Positions 1 to 11,892 are shown, counted from the first letter of the stretch. The stretch: 64,000 nt of DNA from Thereva unica (GCA_949987705.1 OX465283.1:5250207-5314206); one strand, 5' to 3'. Made by a program: numbers and translations. The notes: generated from the letters alone by a model not told the origin.

Positions 1-700
1 CTGATCCCAAGGCTGTAGAACCATCAGAGAAGACGAGGACCTCAACTATCAAGGCTGATAGTCTGTTACTAGTCCATTTACAATCTGATGACCATAGGGT
101 CTCTGGGAGCCTTCCGTATATAGATTGTCGATCTACATGGGATCTGCAGACCAAAACTATGCAATACGTTATACGCTACCGTAATAAGGTCCATGATAAC
201 ATATGAAACATAAGTGTGGTGGCATAGAACCAAGCTTAATAGCTTTGCTACAAAATTAAGTAAGATTCAGGGAAAGGAAATAGAATTCAATTGGCCACAC
301 CTTGTGACGCGAAAACGGCAATCTAGTCAAAGAGGCTCTTGGCTAGAACCCGCAAAGAACGAATCGAGTTGGAAGAGATAGAATAACATGAAGGAGAATT
401 CTATTAGCAGATGCCGCAACCACTTGGATATCCTGGACAGTACTGAGAGCTGTCGCACAAAACAGATTCCACTGGAGGGAGCCTGTTGCCACCCTATGTG
501 CCACGAGATATTAAAGGAGCAAAAGGAAGACGTACGAAGAGGCTGAGGTTGATTGGAGGCTTTCTATAAATGTTGGCATACACTTATAAAAACTTAAGAA
601 GGGCATACTGTAGTGTATTTCTATCCTAGCTGACAGTGAAGCGACAACCAGAACGACAAAGTTATTTCATACTGGAGGAAGTGCGATCATAACCTGCTGG
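1..700 (-). mobile_element. LINE relic, RNase H region cut by window edge
   Basis: The minus strand close to the left edge can be read as VLVFSDGS followed by a short glycine-containing stretch, which resembles the first catalytic motif of the RNase H domain of non-LTR retrotransposons. The sequence just upstream on that strand (about 60-300) has the loose look of the linker before RNase H but is full of stops. The element would continue beyond the window. The sequence is heavily decayed, the clade cannot be stated, and only the short motif supports the call. Confidence 0.35.
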
Positions 701-1420
701 TGAGCACTGGAAGCTGTCCTGAAAGGGATGGGCTAATATCATCGGGCCTACCAAGCCAAGATGTAAAGTTATCGTGTCTGGAGCTGCATGACAGTGGGTA
801 GATTTTGCGCTGTCGTTTAACAATCCTCTGGGCAACGGGCGGACCCAGGTGTATAATGCCTTATCCTGATATGTCAGCTCTGACAGGATGGGCCTTCCTC
901 TTTCGATCTTACTAGTGGAAGCTAAAGAGCCAAGGCAAGGAAGCCTAGAGGGGAACCCAATAAGCTGAAAAGCAGACCTAGACAGCCGCCGCTCTACCCA
1001 AAGTTTGTGGACCCGCCAGCTGAACATTCCCATCATCAAAGTGAGCGAAGCGAAGCGCAACAAATAAAAAAATGGTGGAATTGCAATTATCCTTCTACTA
1101 CGGGACAACAGGCCGACCCAGACCATCGCCGCTATGCTATAAGGTTCTACACGCACTAAGAGGTCAAGGCAAGGAGAGCCGGAGTGGAATTGGAGAGCAT
1201 CACTTAGTGTATCCGAGCCCGTTTTTGTTAACTCCTTCCGAACAAACAGAAGACACGATTGGGAAGCTTGAACAGTCAAATTTAAGCGGCAAGCCATTAA
1301 CCAGGCTACTGGACTTGTTCCAGCGGGCTAGTCCGATCTTGCGGGACAGGCATGAGAGCGTTTATTTTGATAGAAAAATCATTAGGGTAGTATCGATACA
1401 ATTTTGTTAGGGCTTCTTGA
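700..1420. other. Moderately GC-rich repeat-like block, no recognised gene
   Basis: Two diverged versions of a segment containing AAGGCAAGG (around 930 and around 1160) suggest an old internal duplication. Open frames exist on both strands but none resembles a known family. It may be further LINE debris continuous with the left-edge fragment. Confidence 0.3.
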
Positions 1421-2050
1421 TTCCTACGGTGACTCAAAGGGACGATTGCGTCATCAACGATTTGTTTGAGGTCTCTTTTTGGTACTTTTGTTGACTAGTT
1501 TTAAGGTGTTTGAGTTATCTACTGATAAATATTAAAAATGGAATAATTTTAATGTGGAAATTTCCATGGATTTGCCTAAAAACATCAAATCACGTAAGCA
1601 ATTTAAGTTGTTATAAGAAATATTATAATAAAAGGTGTAAGATGTTGACATTTTCAAAATTCACGAGCAGCTAAACTAATAATAAACAAAAGATTTAAAC
1701 AAATAAGTAAAAAAACGCTCTAAATTTGTTGGGGAAGTCCTGTATTTATTAACATTGACGCACGATGCTTAAATTAATTCTCTACGCAGTAAGAATTCTC
1801 CATAATTAAAGACTCATACGCTGCTTCCAAGATAAATTCGCATACTGTTAGCAAAAAACTGTAAAAACGTTTTGGGAGTAAACAAAAAAAATAAAGTAAA
1901 AATTCTTTCCCCCCAAAAAAACACGTCCGATTTTATCCATACTAACAAAGCGAAACTTTCTCCGTCAAAAGTTAGCGAAATCCATTAAAATCCACCCACA
2001 GTCAGAGCCATAAAACGATGCAATAAAACGATTGCGGCAACACTGATCCC
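1421..2050. other. AT-rich non-coding stretch
   Basis: I see no gene, tandem repeat or terminal-repeat element here. The sequence is simple A/T-rich spacer with runs of A. Confidence 0.5.
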
Positions 2051-3230
2051 ACCAGTCCCATCCGCTGTTCGGGTTTCATCAAAGACCACACTGGGCGACA
2101 AAATCGCGGTTGGCACATTCTTGTTGCTCAATTTTTGTGTTGAAGCGCAGACACGGTGGGGGCAGGTCTAATTGCAAAAGCTGCTCGGGGATGCGAAAGT
2201 CAAGCGAAGCGCCAAAGCTCGTGGCTGGAAGTTGCGTTGAGGACGCTCAAAAGGTTTTCAGCCGCCGCGCCGTGTAGAACGTCTCTCTCTATCGTAGCTG
2301 ATCACCTGCACTCGGTTTTAAGCCCTGATTTGTGTGTCGTGAATTTTTGTGTGGAATAATTTTTCTTTTCGTTGTTTTTTTGTAAAATTAATTGACGAAA
2401 AATATAGTGGAGTTTTTGTGGCCTTTAATGGTTGTGATATCCCCGAGAAGTTCTTAGGTTTATGTTAAAAAAAACTCTTGCGCTAAGAAATGTGTTCATG
2501 AAATTTTTTTAAGAAGAAAAAAGGTTTTTTTTTTGCTGTTGTGAGAAAGAATAAAGAAAAAAGTTTTAAAAGAAAAGAAATTAGTGTGCACCTTTGGGAT
2601 TACGAGGAGCCGAGCGAGCTCAAAGGATTTCATTGAAGATTCTGGAGGACGCTGAGATCCTGCAGAAACCCGGGGTAATTTCCTTTTGACCTTTTAAAAT
2701 CAATCGAACTTTTGCCCCAACGTCTTTCCTGGAGGGTCTCACCAGGGCCGGAGAAGGGAGGGCTCCTCAGCGGGTCTAAGTTGGTGGCCGTCTGGCCCTT
2801 CTTACCATTCGTTTCCCACGCTCTTCGCATAACTTGATTTTTTTTCGGCTGTAAATCGTTATCTGAGTTTCACAGACTTGTAGGAGATTCGCAGGTAGAT
2901 GGAGCGCAACTTTCCCACTTTGTATTCTTCATTTTCCTCACTGTGTCTTCTCTTACACCTTCGTTTTTTTGTTATCGTGGCGAGGCTGAGCCTCCCGCTT
3001 GCGTCACAGAAAGCTCGCCTTAAGGTTGTGCACGGCTTGCCAAGTTTAATGGGATACACGTGTTCATTCCGGTCATTTCTCCAAAGGCCCAAAGAGTTTT
3101 TTTTCGGGGCTTCTTCTTCTTCTTCGACGTCGTCGTCGGTTAACTTTTTCATAGTTAATGGCAGTTTTCCGATGAGTGGAGGAACTGTGCATAATTTCCT
3201 GTGATTAGCATATTCTCTCATTCTTGGTCT
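2050..3230. other. GC-richer block, possible non-coding 5' exon region
   Basis: Base composition rises sharply compared with both flanks, and the text resembles fly 5' leader DNA. A strong donor-like junction, CAG followed by GTAGAT, lies near 2892, and the stretch before it has no long conserved frame. Short open frames of 60-120 codons exist on both strands between 2630 and 3221. They are low-complexity (runs of Ser or Glu from a TTC/GTC repeat) and match nothing I recognise. An untranslated first exon of a + strand gene is one possibility; it is inference only. Confidence 0.25.
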
Positions 3231-3557
3231 ATTGTATTTTTAATGGATTCATTAAACGGAATTTTAGTGTGCTTTTGGGAAAAAGGTTCAAAGGTTTTAA
3301 TACGAAATGAACAAACAGAATTTTTGGGAAAATGTTTGAAGAGATTTTCTTGATTTGCGAAATGAAAAGGGATAAATTTATGGGACTTTGGGATGGTGTT
3401 TTTGGGTATTGATATGGGCAATAACTTTGTGACTAGCAAAGGATTGAATATACCTATACAGTACCAGCCCAAAGTTTGAGACCACAGTCTCGCCAAACGC
3501 AAATAAAACACAAAACTTGCTTGGGTTTAGTACATAATCACTAAAAAATTAAATGTA

Positions 3558-3660
3558 CTTTAACCCCCTACCGCCAAACTGACGAGTCTGTCTCGTCATT
3601 GGGATTTCATGCCATACCGTACAATGACGTAGCTCCCTCGTTATGTGACTAAAGTTACTA
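3558..3660 (+). mobile_element. Possible piggyBac-like terminal fragment
   Basis: TTAACCCCCTACCGCC is followed closely by a short palindrome (TGACGAG, spacer, CTCGTCA). A TTAA followed by a C-run is the usual layout at the end of piggyBac-type elements. No matching opposite end is visible nearby, so this is at best a solo terminus. Confidence 0.25.
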
Positions 3661-3892
3661 ATGTGTTTTAAAATTAAATTAGAATGTGTATTGCGAGTCA
3701 TTGATGAAATATAAAGGTCGATTGAGTTTTGTTCAATTTATTTCCATTCAAGCGACTCAAATTTAGAATAAAATTTTATAAACTGTATAAATCGGAGTCA
3801 GGATATTGTAGTCAGTTCTAAATAGTCAGAACGAGATTGATGATATCCTTGCATCAGAAAGTGTAGTTATGAAACTGTCAAAGAATATATAG

Positions 3893-4020
3893 AGTGCGTT
3901 TTTTTGTTCCAGACGCCATTTTGGTTTTGTCAGTTGTCAGTTCATATTTGACAGTTATGGAAAGTAGTCGATTACAATTTATTATGGAGCATCTTACGCC
4001 ACAACAGTGTGTTTAGATTA
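3893..4020 (+). repeat. Interspersed repeat copy (paired with 14140-14590)
   Basis: The stretch around GTCAGTTCATATTTGACAG matches the reverse complement of 14486-14590, and the similarity continues past the point where the second copy is interrupted by a MITE. It therefore looks like a paralogous copy without that insertion. The family is unknown and no coding potential is visible. Confidence 0.5.
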
Positions 4021-4440
4021 TTAAAATCGTTCAATTGTGAATACGAGAAGAAAATTACGGGTTTTTTGGGGGGTAATCATGTAAGTAAGACAAACATTCA
4101 GTGTGCTATCAATAATTCTCTTAAACCAAAGTCTGGGTGAAAACAACGTAGCTAACGTACACCGTTCACCAACAAAAAACACAAAAATCAAAATCAGTGA
4201 AAACAAAAATCGACGCAGTCTAACGGCAAGGCTTCATCGCCCTTTAATATATGTATAACACTACGCGAACGGCACAAGTAAGTACCCTCGCTCCCTACCC
4301 TCACTCGATTCTCGGACCTGCAAGTGTCGCGGCCAAAATCTGTCGGTCGATGAAATTTGCCCCGTCTCAAAAGGCATAACACTTTAACAAGGACAAAGGA
4401 TGGTACCAGAAAATGTGTGGGTACGTACCACCGCCAATAG
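4021..4440. other. Non-coding stretch, nothing recognised
   Basis: There is no supported gene, and the short minus-strand frames here have no recognisable features. Confidence 0.4.
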
Positions 4441-4449
4441 CTATGTGTA

Positions 4450-4975
4450 ATACGTCGTTGGATAGGTCTTTTTGAGCTGAATATTAGTTACTATGGCATC
4501 TAGTTTGAAATCTTTGTACGTTCTGAGTAATATGGTCAGATCAGTATAAAGATACAAAAACAAGAGTTTCCCGGTTGAATCGCTCCGCTTAAAGTACATA
4601 CAACAAAGAAATTCCTGTAAAGACACCATCAGAAAAGTAAAAACCTTATTTGACAACAAATTGGGAAGTGAACTCCTTCACGCAATCTCTGGTAGCAAAA
4701 ACTTCTGGTCCTAGGTAAGTTCCATCAAGAAGAATCTCGCTACAGCTTCAACTCCTTCCTTTATCCACAATGAGAAGGTGATAACAGACAGCAAATCCAT
4801 GGCCGATTTATTGGCATCTCTGTTCCATTCAAATTCTTCTTTACCCGAAACTGGTATGTTACCACCTGTTTCCGAGCACAACGTCCATTCAATGGACAGT
4901 GTATTCTTCACGCCTTGCGAGGTGTAGAGGTACATGAAAAACGACATGACGCACTGGTGGTACAAAGGGTGACTC
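4450..4975 (+). mobile_element. CR1/jockey-like LINE fragment (EN-RT linker)
   Basis: The + strand reads SGSKNFWS, then KVITDSKSMADLLASLFHSN, then a MDSVFFTPCEV-like stretch ending near KNDMTHWWYKG. This is the usual order of the linker between endonuclease and reverse transcriptase in CR1/jockey-type LINEs: FW...; a 'test, ADLLA..F' segment; and the start of the K-A-x-G-P-D-G block. In-frame stops and a missing RT show it is a dead fragment. It ends abruptly next to the helicase relic at about 4990. Confidence 0.6.
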
Positions 4976-4989
4976 CTGAGCTGAGCACT

Positions 4990-5420
4990 GCCACATAAAA
5001 AAAAGGGAATAGTGCAATAGTTTTCCTAGATGCTCCTGGCTGTACAGGCAAAACATTTGTTATCAATTTGATATTGGCGTCGATTCGAATGCATGATGTG
5101 ATTGCACTGGCAGTGGCATAATCAGGAATTGCATCAACGCTACTTAATGGTGGACGTACAGCACATTCAAGCTCCCATTGAATTTGAGCCAGACAAAAAC
5201 ACCTACGATTAACATCAGCAAAACTTCCAGTATTGCCACCAACGTGCAAAATTATAATTTGGAACGAATGCACCACGGGCCATAAAAAATCGCTCGAAGC
5301 GTTTGATAGGGCTTTGCAAGATCTCCCAGTGAAAACCAACCGATGGGACGCGCTCTAACACTACTTGCAGGGTATTTTCGCTTAACTTTGTTTGTTACAC
5401 CTCAGGAAAATGAAAATTCC
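4990..5420 (+). pseudogene. Helitron PIF1-like helicase relic
   Basis: On the + strand the translation gives FLDAPGCTGKTFVINLIL, a Walker A motif (P-G-x-T-G-K-T) in the context typical of PIF1 helicases of Helitrons. It continues with SGIAS-TLLNGGRTAHS and then CKIIIWNECT, where the usual Walker B Asp-Glu is Asn-Glu, followed by HKKSLEAFDRALQDL. Several in-frame stops occur between these blocks, and the next block (the LLAGDFRQ-like motif) is only recovered after a frameshift. The helicase would act in rolling-circle transposition, but this copy is non-functional. No Rep domain or Helitron termini are visible. Confidence 0.75.
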
Positions 5421-5429
5421 ACACATTAG

Positions 5430-7010
5430 CATATCACGTATGGATAAAATACAACCGCCCGTGCATTGGAATTTCGGGATGCAAATGATTTGGGTTTTTA
5501 AACCAACGGGGTGATACTTTTCTTTTCGAATGTACTTTCGTGGTGGGATTTGATACTCTCACTCCGTGGAAAAAGCAATTTTGAGATTCCCAATTGTTTT
5601 GGCGCACGCCATATTGGCTTATGGATGCAGCGAGGCGCACCGGGTTCGGGCGAGTTTGTTTATATGTTGATAAATTTAAAAGAAAAGAAAATAGTTTTTT
5701 TCCAAAATTTTATCAGCTTTCATCCATTAAAATTGAAGCTGAGCATTGTAACTGACATTTTAAATGTCACTGTGCTACATGTTTGCTTGTTCCTGGACTT
5801 GCTTGTATCTATTCGAGGGTGTTTCACAATTCGATTTTTGTCGAAAATGTATACTCGAAATCGAAATTAGATGTTCCAAATTTCGACTAATTCCATTTAT
5901 GTGACATAAATTTAAATCGAGTGAATTCCGATTCGATTTCATTCCACTCGAATTGTGGAACACGTTTGATTATATAACTTTAGACGAGTTTATGTAGCGA
6001 AACTAACTCTCGCTTCTTTTTTCTTTCCATCCTCTAACCAAGAGCAGACCCCACTGAACTTGCTTAACCCACAAGCCTAATTCCACAGTAATTTATATAC
6101 AAAGAAAAAAACTTGTTGCGCTGCTGAACAAGGTCCGCTCTCTCACCCTTATCAACTTCATTCAGACCTTGCAAAATCACGATTGTTTGTTACATCACCT
6201 TTACGTCACTGGCAGAACTTTAGCAAAACATATTTAAGATTTCTTAGTTTTTACGAGTTTTACGTTATGTTTTTCACCCCTAAAAATTTTGTTTTAACAT
6301 GTAACAAAACATTTCGCAATTCGTGTTTTGGTGTCATTGACATTCAATTGTTTTTGTTTTTTTCAATTCAATTCTTGTAAAAAAGAAAATAAAAAACTTT
6401 GTTTCACCTCGCCAAAATAAAATTGGACATAAACAAGTCTTTTCACGGATGGAGGAATCTCCCCTTCACTTTCCCTTTTCATTTTGACGTCTGCTGAATA
6501 TCATTATTATTTGACCGGAATAAGAAAAAATGGTTCCCACCCGTCGTCCGTATTCTATTACATATTTTTAGGCGTTTATCATAATTGCAACAATTGACCT
6601 AAATACACCTAAATATTTTAACGAAAAACCATCACTCTAATTATTTTCGTGTATATGAAGGATATTATTTTTATGACTAGGACAAATTCGCTATTCTTGG
6701 TGGGGGTAGGCAGAGGTACATTTCACGAAATCCCGCGTTACTATACTCGAAATAGAGCAATATTTTTAACCCCGACAACAAATCGACGATTTACGTGGGG
6801 TAACATGTGATTATCTGCTTTGTTTGCGGCTGCTACACACCATTCAAAAAAATCGATTGTCGCGAACTATTTTTTGGGGAGAAAACACAGTTGAATACAT
6901 TTTCGCGCAAACAGTTTTATAAATAAAGTAATTAGCATTTTTCTCGGTGGTATTTTGGCCTCAAGTGTGATTCATTCTATGTGTGGAAGGAGCTTTTGAT
7001 GTGGAATTAG
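5430..7010. other. AT-rich non-coding stretch
   Basis: No gene or element is recognised. A short inverted stretch occurs around 5830-5960 (AATTAGATGTTCC and its near complement), too small to classify. Confidence 0.4.
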
Positions 7011-7011
7011 G

Positions 7012-8084
7012 GTTTTTATTACTTTCCTTATTACCACTTATTACCAAAGACCAAAAACATGTTTTTTGTTATCTCATTGTCTGCATTGAACCTTTGACCA
7101 GAAAGAAACGATTTGGGACTTAAAAGTAAATGAAAAACACTAGGTGCAAGGTCAGGCCCGTAATTAGGCTGGTTAGAAAGATTTCAGCCGTGGTCCTGCC
7201 ATGACTAAACAAATCAGATTTTTTGCTGGCAGACTCTTCACGAATTTTGCATTCCAAAAGCCTAGTATCCTGTTCGTGCGGAATTCAGACTCCCCTTTAA
7301 AATGCATGTAAAAAAAGTGTGCGGAATTCAGGTTAGAGGCCGGTCTGAATTCCGTCCATAAGGTTTAGTATCCTGTTCGTGCGGAATTCAGACCCGTAAA
7401 TGAACTTTGTACTCTAGAAGAAAGATGGCGTTTTCCCTGAGTGGAGACTTCACGTTTCATTTTCCGCAGGACACTTAGCCCAAGAAATATATTTTCTATT
7501 TTCATGAGCGGAAATTTTGACGTTTACTTTTATTTTTCGAAGGCATACGAGATTGAAAAGTGAAACATTAGCAAATGAACACGTCAAATACAAATAATTT
7601 TATTATAATTTATGTTTTTTACATAAAATCTTCTCTTGATTTATTTTACTTTCTTTTAATTTAAAATGATTGTCCAATTTATAAGTACGAGGATATATGT
7701 ACAGAACATGCATTTTTGATAAAATTCTCTATTAATTTTCTTTTTACCAAATAATAGAATTACTCGATATGCAGGCAATTTTCTGAACTTATTTATTTTG
7801 TTTTAATACCGCAGAAGCGCAATAATTAATTTGAAATTGTCCAACTATCAGGTCTACATTGTCTACATAAGTCTCCCAGCTAAGCGGAATTCAGACTAGT
7901 TATATGGATTCTCTACAGAGCGGAATTCCGCATGAACAGGATACTAGGCTAAAGTCTTTAAATAATTTAAAATATTTTTAGTTCTTATTCTAGAATTTTT
8001 TTAGCATAATTCTTGGAAAAAGTAATAAAATATCTCTTACAGAACAAGATTATTACCAGAGGTAATAAAAGGGTAATAAAACAG
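7012..8084. mobile_element. Candidate outer MITE split by the 7259-7950 element
   Basis: TTTTTATTACTTTCCTTATT near 7013 pairs with GGTAATAAAAGGGTAATAAAAC near 8061, giving imperfect inverted ends around the better-defined element at 7259-7950. Without that insert the outer element would be roughly 380 bp. No target duplication is clear and the ends are low in complexity, so this is tentative. Confidence 0.35.
7259..7950. mobile_element. MITE with TIR AGCCTAGTATCCTGTTC
   Basis: The left end AGCCTAGTATCCTGTTC plus GTGCGGAATTC is matched in inverted orientation at 7923-7950. AAA lies outside both ends, consistent with a 3-bp target duplication of the Harbinger type. The left terminus is repeated internally (TTAGTATCCTGTTCGTGCGG near 7365), so the element probably contains a duplicated end. 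It has no coding capacity. Confidence 0.7.
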
Positions 8085-8199
8085 CGCATAATAAAAATTC
8101 ACTTAAGAAGCAACTTAGGGGATTGTTTATTATAAATTTGTTGAAATGCAGATAAAATTACGCAGTTTAATGAAAATTCGCAAAAATGACAAGTATAGG

Positions 8200-8800
8200 T
8201 TGTCTTAGTGACCTCTGGCTGGTCGATTTGGAACATGTGTTGGCTACATCGTACATCCTTGTTGCAGGTAAACCATTATAATTAACAAACTCGCTGACTA
8301 GTTTTCTTCATCTTAGACGGCGCTACAGACCTCAGAAATTTCGGTCTTGGAGGAGCTTTTTCCATTAGTCTCTATCCCTACCTTCCGAAAGGTCTTCTCC
8401 GACGAAATACCCGCAAGAACGAAATGGAGAAAGAGAGAAGTCCTGATCTAACGATAGCTCGAAATCATCAGAGGGCGTCGGAGCGGGACCGTAGTCCTAT
8501 AGACCACCCATATTCAGCCAGTCTCTAGGACGGCTTGGTCTTATTACAATAATAGGCCTCTTAAACATACCGCGACGAGATATTCGCGGTACATTGGCCC
8601 CATAAGGAATCATGCTGGTGATCCTGCACTATGTTTGTTACCATAATTGCGGGGAGAGGAACGAGGAAGAAACGCTTGTTCACTTCCTCTGATCCGCTAG
8701 ATCCAGTTCCTAGATCTTTCAACAACAGTCTAGTCTAGAAACATGCCTTAGAAAGTTCGAGACTTTTTTGCACTCTCTTCCAACTTTTAAAAGCTTATTG
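8200..8800 (+). mobile_element. LINE 3' relic (RNase H / C-terminal region)
   Basis: Near 8570-8700 the + strand can be read in shifting frames as a tail with HAGDPALC, then ERNEEETLVHFL, resembling the cysteine-rich 'C-R-x-C ... E-E-E-T-x-x-H-L-L-C' segment after RNase H in LINEs. Stops and shifts are frequent. The upstream limit is not clear. Confidence 0.4.
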
Positions 8801-9191
8801 CCTTTCAATTACCATTCGTTCTCATTCTAACAAATAGATGGCGTGATGTTAGCTTAGTGCATAACAGCCTCGACACACGGCAATCAAAATATGACGAAAA
8901 TCCGTAATTTATGACGAACACTTTTAAACCTATGACAGACTGGTAGTATCGAAACCATAGTTTTAAGAAAACTATGAGTCTGTACTCAAAAACCACGGTT
9001 ATTCTAGGTTGTAACCCTGGTATTATCATGGTTTCGAAATCCGCCTCAGCTGCATGGTATACTACAATTGGAAGTAACTCCAACGCCATTTCCAGCAGCG
9101 GAAAAAGAAGGAAACTTATATTTCCAATTGTTTGACAGCTACAAATGGCGCTAAAATTGTCTTAAAAGTGTATTTGAAAAGAAGAAATAAA

Positions 9192-10037
9192 ATGGACAGG
9201 AAAAAAAAGCAGGTTCTCTCAAAATCTGAGATCTATGAAGTTATTGATATTTGGCGCAGCTCAATAACTGACTTAAGAAAGGCGTGCAAAAACGCGCACA
9301 TTTATAAACAAATGTGCAACCAGCTTAAGGGCCGGAACATTTTTTTAACACCTGAGGAGCTTCGCACGAGAATCAACAACTTAACCAAGAAATATAGGTT
9401 AGTATAATATGCTGAATTACTGAAAATTACTAATATTTTTAATTGTTTCTAGATCAGAGAAAAAGGTAGTGGGAACCTCAGGAGGGTCTCCTTCGCAGTG
9501 GGAGTACTATTCCGCAATAAATGAATTCATGCATTCATATAAATGCAACCAGGTAACAGAATTGATGGATGAATCAATCATTTTAGGTGAGTAAATGTTT
9601 TATTTTATAATATTTCGATTTTCACATTTGACTTCGTATTTAACAAATTTATTTATTACTTAGATGAAAACATTCAGTATTGCGATTGGGACGATGCGCC
9701 CATATCTCCCACATTTCGTGATGTACCAAACAGCGTATCATCAGTTCCAGCAACTCAAGAGCAATCATCATCCCGAAGATCTTCATTAATTCTAGAGTCA
9801 TTAACTCCGGAACCACCATCAACGCCAGATGCTTCTATAATACATGGCCCATCTGCACCTAGAACAACGAAGAAAAGAAATATTACAGATCGATTCCTCG
9901 ATATTGCACAAACAGAGCAAAAAGTGTTTGAAGTTTTTACTCAAAAAACAATTGAAAATGACGAAAAAGTGTTAGCGTTAATGGAGGCAAATAATAAGTT
10001 ATTAAACACATTTGTCGCGCATGTAATGGAAAAATGA
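9192..10037 (+). CDS. Harbinger Myb/SANT-like DNA-binding protein
   Basis: Three exons (9192-9397, 9453-9586, 9664-10037) join in frame to give about 237 residues. The start is the ATG before DRKKKQVLSKSEIYEVID; the frame upstream of it has no other ATG. Residues 1-90 are helical and basic, with tryptophan in EVIDIWRSS and a trihelix-like SPSQWEYYSAINEF segment, typical of the Myb/SANT or MADF-like partner of PIF/Harbinger transposases. The middle is rich in Ser, Pro and Thr. The C-terminus (FLDIAQTEQKVFEVFTQKT...) is a likely coiled coil. In this superfamily the partner brings the transposase to the nucleus and the DNA ends. All splice sites are GT-AG. The stop codon lies inside the first unit of the 157-bp repeat. 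Confidence 0.85.
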
Positions 10038-10615
10038 AGAGCTATGTGAATTAAACGGATATGTTATATATATGTAACTATTTTAAAACTCTTCATAAAA
10101 AAAAAAGAAATATATGTAATGGATACATGAAAAAAGAAGTGAATTAAGAAGGAAAGCTATTTAAATCAAATAATCATCCATGTAATGAAAAATGAAGAGC
10201 TATGTGAATTAAACGGATATGTTATATATATGTAACTATTTTAAAACTCTTCATAAAAAAAAAGAAATATATGTAATGGATACATGAAAAAAGAAGTGAA
10301 TTAATAAGGAAAGCTATTTAAATCAAATAATCATCCATGTAATGAAAAATGAAGAGCTATGTGAATTAAACGGATATGTTATATATATGTAACTATTTTA
10401 AAACTCTTCATAAAAAAAAAGAAATATATGTAATGGATACATGAAAAAAGAAGTGAATTAAGAAGGAAAGCTATTTAAATCAAATAATCATCCATGTAAT
10501 GAAAAATGAAGAGCTATGTGAATTATGTAACTATTTTAAAACTCTTCATATAAAAAAAAATAATGTAATGGATACATGAAAAAATAAGTGAATTTGAAAG
10601 GAAATAAAGCTATTT
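10021..10615. repeat. Tandem repeat, about 157 bp, roughly 3.8 copies
   Basis: Units begin ATGTAATGRAAAAATGAAGAG at 10021, 10180, 10337 and 10494 and are nearly identical; the last is shortened. The array fills the gap between the convergent Harbinger genes and includes the stop codon of the first one. The very low divergence points to recent amplification. Confidence 0.95.
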
Positions 10616-11892
10616 AAATAAAATAAACTCACTTAAATATTTCATTATTGCCTCTCTAACTTGTATTCCAGAATAGTCAATATTTTTGCTAAAACCAGTT
10701 CTTTGCGGTTGTTGTCTTTTATCCACTGTCTCTGATTCTTGCATCCAGTGTTGACTAATTATGTCATTACGATTATTGCATATATTATGGAGTATACAGC
10801 AAGCTTTAATAATAACATTAACGTTCTCTATATTCACTTCTAAGCCACGTCCTATTTTTCGGAAACGTGCTTTTAAGTGACCAAAGGCATTTTCTACCAC
10901 ACGTCTACATTTGGACAATTGGTAATTGAAATTTCTTTCTTCCGTACTTTGGTCAGAACAGAAAGGGAAGGGTTTCATTACGTGCCTCGATAGCTTAAAT
11001 GCGGAATCTCCTATAAGAAGAATTGGAACTGTGACTCCTTCGATTACTTTAGAATGTTGCGAAAATTCTTCGTTATGGTCATGAATACTTTTTAATGCCG
11101 AGCACTCGAATATTGTAGAATCATTTCTACGTCCTGGTACTCCTACGTTAATATATGTGAAGCGATATCGGTAGTCGACAGCAGCGAACAATACTACGGA
11201 ATGCCAGCCTTTAAAGTTATAATAATCCACAGCTTCTGCCTTAGGAACATTCACTTCGATGTGGCATCCATCTATAGCTCCATAACACTGTGGAAACCCT
11301 AACTTTTCAAAACCTCCTACGATTTCCGTGATTTTTTCTTGTGTGGGTGGATATGCATTTAACATTTCCTTTTGAAATGTCTCGATAATCGCTTTAGATA
11401 TTTCGCGAACCAATTCGCCAACTGTGCTCCTTCCAATTCCAAATAGGCTGGCAGGAGTCCTATACTCGGCGGAAGAACCCAGCGTGTATAAAACTATTGC
11501 AAGCCTCTTTTCTAAAGAAATAGCTAGTCGCCAATTTGTATCCCTTTTTTTTAAATATTGTAGTCTTTGGACTAAATACGCAAACGTAGATCTGTCTACT
11601 CGAAACATATTTTTGAATTTTTCATTAGTATATTTTGGAACTTCTAGCTCCCAAAAAGATGAATTTTCAACCTAAAATACAAAAAATAATAATACTAACC
11701 ACCATAAGTTGATTATGTATAAATACTTACATTTGACCAAAAACGTCTTCTTTTTCTATGAAGCGTGTAATACGTTAAATACTTCTTGCAATTTCTCCTT
11801 GCGTTGAAGGCTATTGCTTTATAAATTCTGCCTTTTCTTCTCAACATTTGCATTTGGATATTGTTTTGCATAATTAATGCGAGGTAATCCAT
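10610..11892 (-). CDS. PIF/Harbinger DDE transposase
   Basis: Two exons on the minus strand (11892-11731 and 11671-10610) join in frame to a protein of about 407 residues; the intron is 59 bp with GT-AG ends. The chosen start is the ATG giving MDYLALIMQNN; further upstream the frame lacks an ATG. The sequence has FRVDRSTFAYLVQRL (N-terminal helical region), CYGAIDGCHIEV with the first catalytic Asp, LLIGDSAFKL with the second Asp, and CRRVVENAFGHLKARF with the catalytic Glu. This is the DDE_Tnp_4 arrangement of PIF/Harbinger enzymes that cut and paste the element. Length and motifs are complete, so this copy could be functional. The gene ends in the tandem repeat shared with its partner gene. 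Confidence 0.93.

Noticed and set aside
662..1297. 211-codon minus-strand open frame
   Set aside because: There is no recognisable domain, it overlaps another open frame on the opposite strand, and it lies in repeat-like sequence with an internal duplication.
2859..3221. Overlapping frames of 120 and 101 codons on opposite strands
   Set aside because: Their content is low-complexity from a TTC/GTC trinucleotide run. No splice or domain evidence favours either.
4908..5339. 143-codon minus-strand frame
   Set aside because: It is the antisense of the Helitron helicase relic, whose motifs read on the + strand.
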